64,000 nucleotides of DNA from a bacterium (GTDB taxonomy: Bacteria > Ratteibacteria > UBA8468 > B48-G9 > JAFGKM01): the NCBI GenBank assembly GCA_023230585.1, contig JALNXB010000003.1:1-64000 (forward strand), read 5' to 3'. Each line of letters starts with the position of its first letter. Positions within the stretch are counted from its first letter, which is position 1. The position numbers and the translations under genes were made by a program. Shown here piece by piece: positions 63,347 to 64,000 of the stretch. The notes beneath the pieces were generated by a model, which was not told where the DNA came from, did not search any database, and worked only from the letters and a program-made list of their open reading frames with translations.

Positions 63347-64000
63347 AATTTTTGATTTTCAATAGCAACAATAATTTCTTTAGTTAAATTCTTTTGTTGG
63401 AATTTCTCTCTTTCAAGATAATCAGCACCAAGTTTATCTTTCAAAGCATAGATTTCTTTGAGAGATTGGTTAAGTTGTTTTTCTGTGCTGCTTTCAAAGT
63501 TGGCTATCCTTCGCAATGTATAATCCGGCAATGTGCCATAATCGGTAATATCTTCAAGCAGTACTTTTAAGAAATTTTTTACCAGTTGTATTTCTTCTGT
63601 ATGGTTTCTATATATAAGTGTCTTAAGGTTGTTCTTGGCTTGTTCTTCCAAACTTCGTTCAGTTGGCGGTCCTACTCTGTGATCCCTGAAGTTTTTTATA
63701 CTTTCATAAGCACTCCAAAACTTTGCTCCGAGTTCTAACGGTTCTTCGTCAGGTTTACACAGAATTTTATTGTAGGATTCTTCAAAAGTTGCCTGAAAAA
63801 AGGTATCTTTCTCTTCCTGCTTGTATATGGTTCCATGAATATACAGTCTGCCTTTTTTAAGAAAGACCAATAGTTCATCTGTATCAGCTTTTTTTGCCAC
63901 TTTTATACGTGGAGGGAAAGTTTCCAAAGCAGCAATTAGACCTGGATTTTCTTTTTTTATTCTTATAAACTCTTTTAAAGCCTTTGTATAAAAACTTTCT
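63343..64000 (-). CDS. C-terminal part of a larger protein, candidate helicase of the restriction system (partial)
   Basis: The reading frame is open to the end of the window, so the first residues visible (FYTKALKEFIRIKKENPG) are internal; the true start lies beyond 64000. About 219 residues are seen, mostly helical and charged (YESIKNFRDHRVGPP, LVKNFLKVLLEDITDYG), without a recognisable catalytic motif. It overlaps the methyltransferase by 4 nt (ATGA). The type of tail and the position fit the C-terminus of an SNF2/DEAD-like helicase that accompanies Eco57I-class methylases, but this is a guess from context. Confidence 0.5.
   Translation of the reverse strand, partial: ESFYTKALKEFIRIKKENPGLIAALETFPPRIKVAKKADTDELLVFLKKGRLYIHGTIYKQEEKDTFFQATFEESYNKILCKPDEEPLELGAKFWSAYESIKNFRDHRVGPPTERSLEEQAKNNLKTLIYRNHTEEIQLVKNFLKVLLEDITDYGTLPDYTLRRIANFESSTEKQLNQSLKEIYALKDKLGADYLEREKFQQKNLTKEIIVAIENQKL

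Overview
The window is AT-rich (by eye roughly 35% GC) bacterial chromosome. DUF1559-type pseudopilins with a type IV pilus cluster, an outer-membrane porin, a V-type ATPase, sugar-related DegT and Gfo/Idh/MocA enzymes and very large secreted parallel beta-helix proteins together suggest an uncultured, anaerobic, Gram-negative member of the PVC/Omnitrophota-like radiation. That placement is inference. Many genes come in paralogous pairs, and intergenic gaps carry short dispersed palindromic repeats.

Layout. 1-10213 (mostly minus): two DegT aminotransferases, a QueG-like Fe-S reductase, a neutral-ceramidase-like hydrolase, a Gfo/Idh/MocA dehydrogenase and a 1128-aa secreted TPR/beta-helix protein. 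10321-11765 (+): SGNH esterase and amidohydrolase. 11797-20168 (+): ParA and a small DNA-binding-type protein, then a type IV pilus assembly set (two GspE/PilB ATPases, PilT, PilC, two pseudopilins) closed by a terminator. 20328-25519: UppP, a tandem pair of GNAT acetyltransferases and a porin. 25851-35350: a cluster with two phenylacetate-CoA ligase-like enzymes, two ACT proteins and two sodium:solute symporters, each symporter coupled to a 32-33 aa membrane peptide; IorAB (arylpyruvate:ferredoxin oxidoreductase) is divergent from it. 35434-42856: SGNH hydrolase, small lipoprotein, second ceramidase-like protein and second (1401 aa) beta-helix protein. 42912-47429: EtfB, ferredoxin-fused EtfA, V-ATPase K and E, uracil-DNA glycosylase and V-ATPase C in one minus-strand operon. 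47599-53748: yraN, rplS, Gfo/Idh/MocA, trmD, rpsP, another Gfo/Idh/MocA, DUF1846, a stand-alone CoaC-type flavoprotein and tRNA-Arg(CCU).

From about 53.8 kb to the right end the DNA looks like an accessory, defence-type island: a gene cut at its 5' end by an IS1634-type element, a PD-(D/E)XK nuclease coupled to a degraded LAGLIDADG gene, a membrane-bound GT51 glycosyltransferase, an Eco57I-class DNA methyltransferase and the C-terminal part of a larger protein that runs off the window.

How it fits together. IorAB makes arylacetyl-CoA and reduced ferredoxin from aromatic 2-oxo acids, and the ligase-like enzymes act on the same acid/CoA pool. The symporters use Na+, and the V-ATPase K subunit keeps all five known Na+ ligands. 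This suggests a sodium-based anaerobic energy economy fed by amino/aryl acids and polysaccharide-derived sugars.
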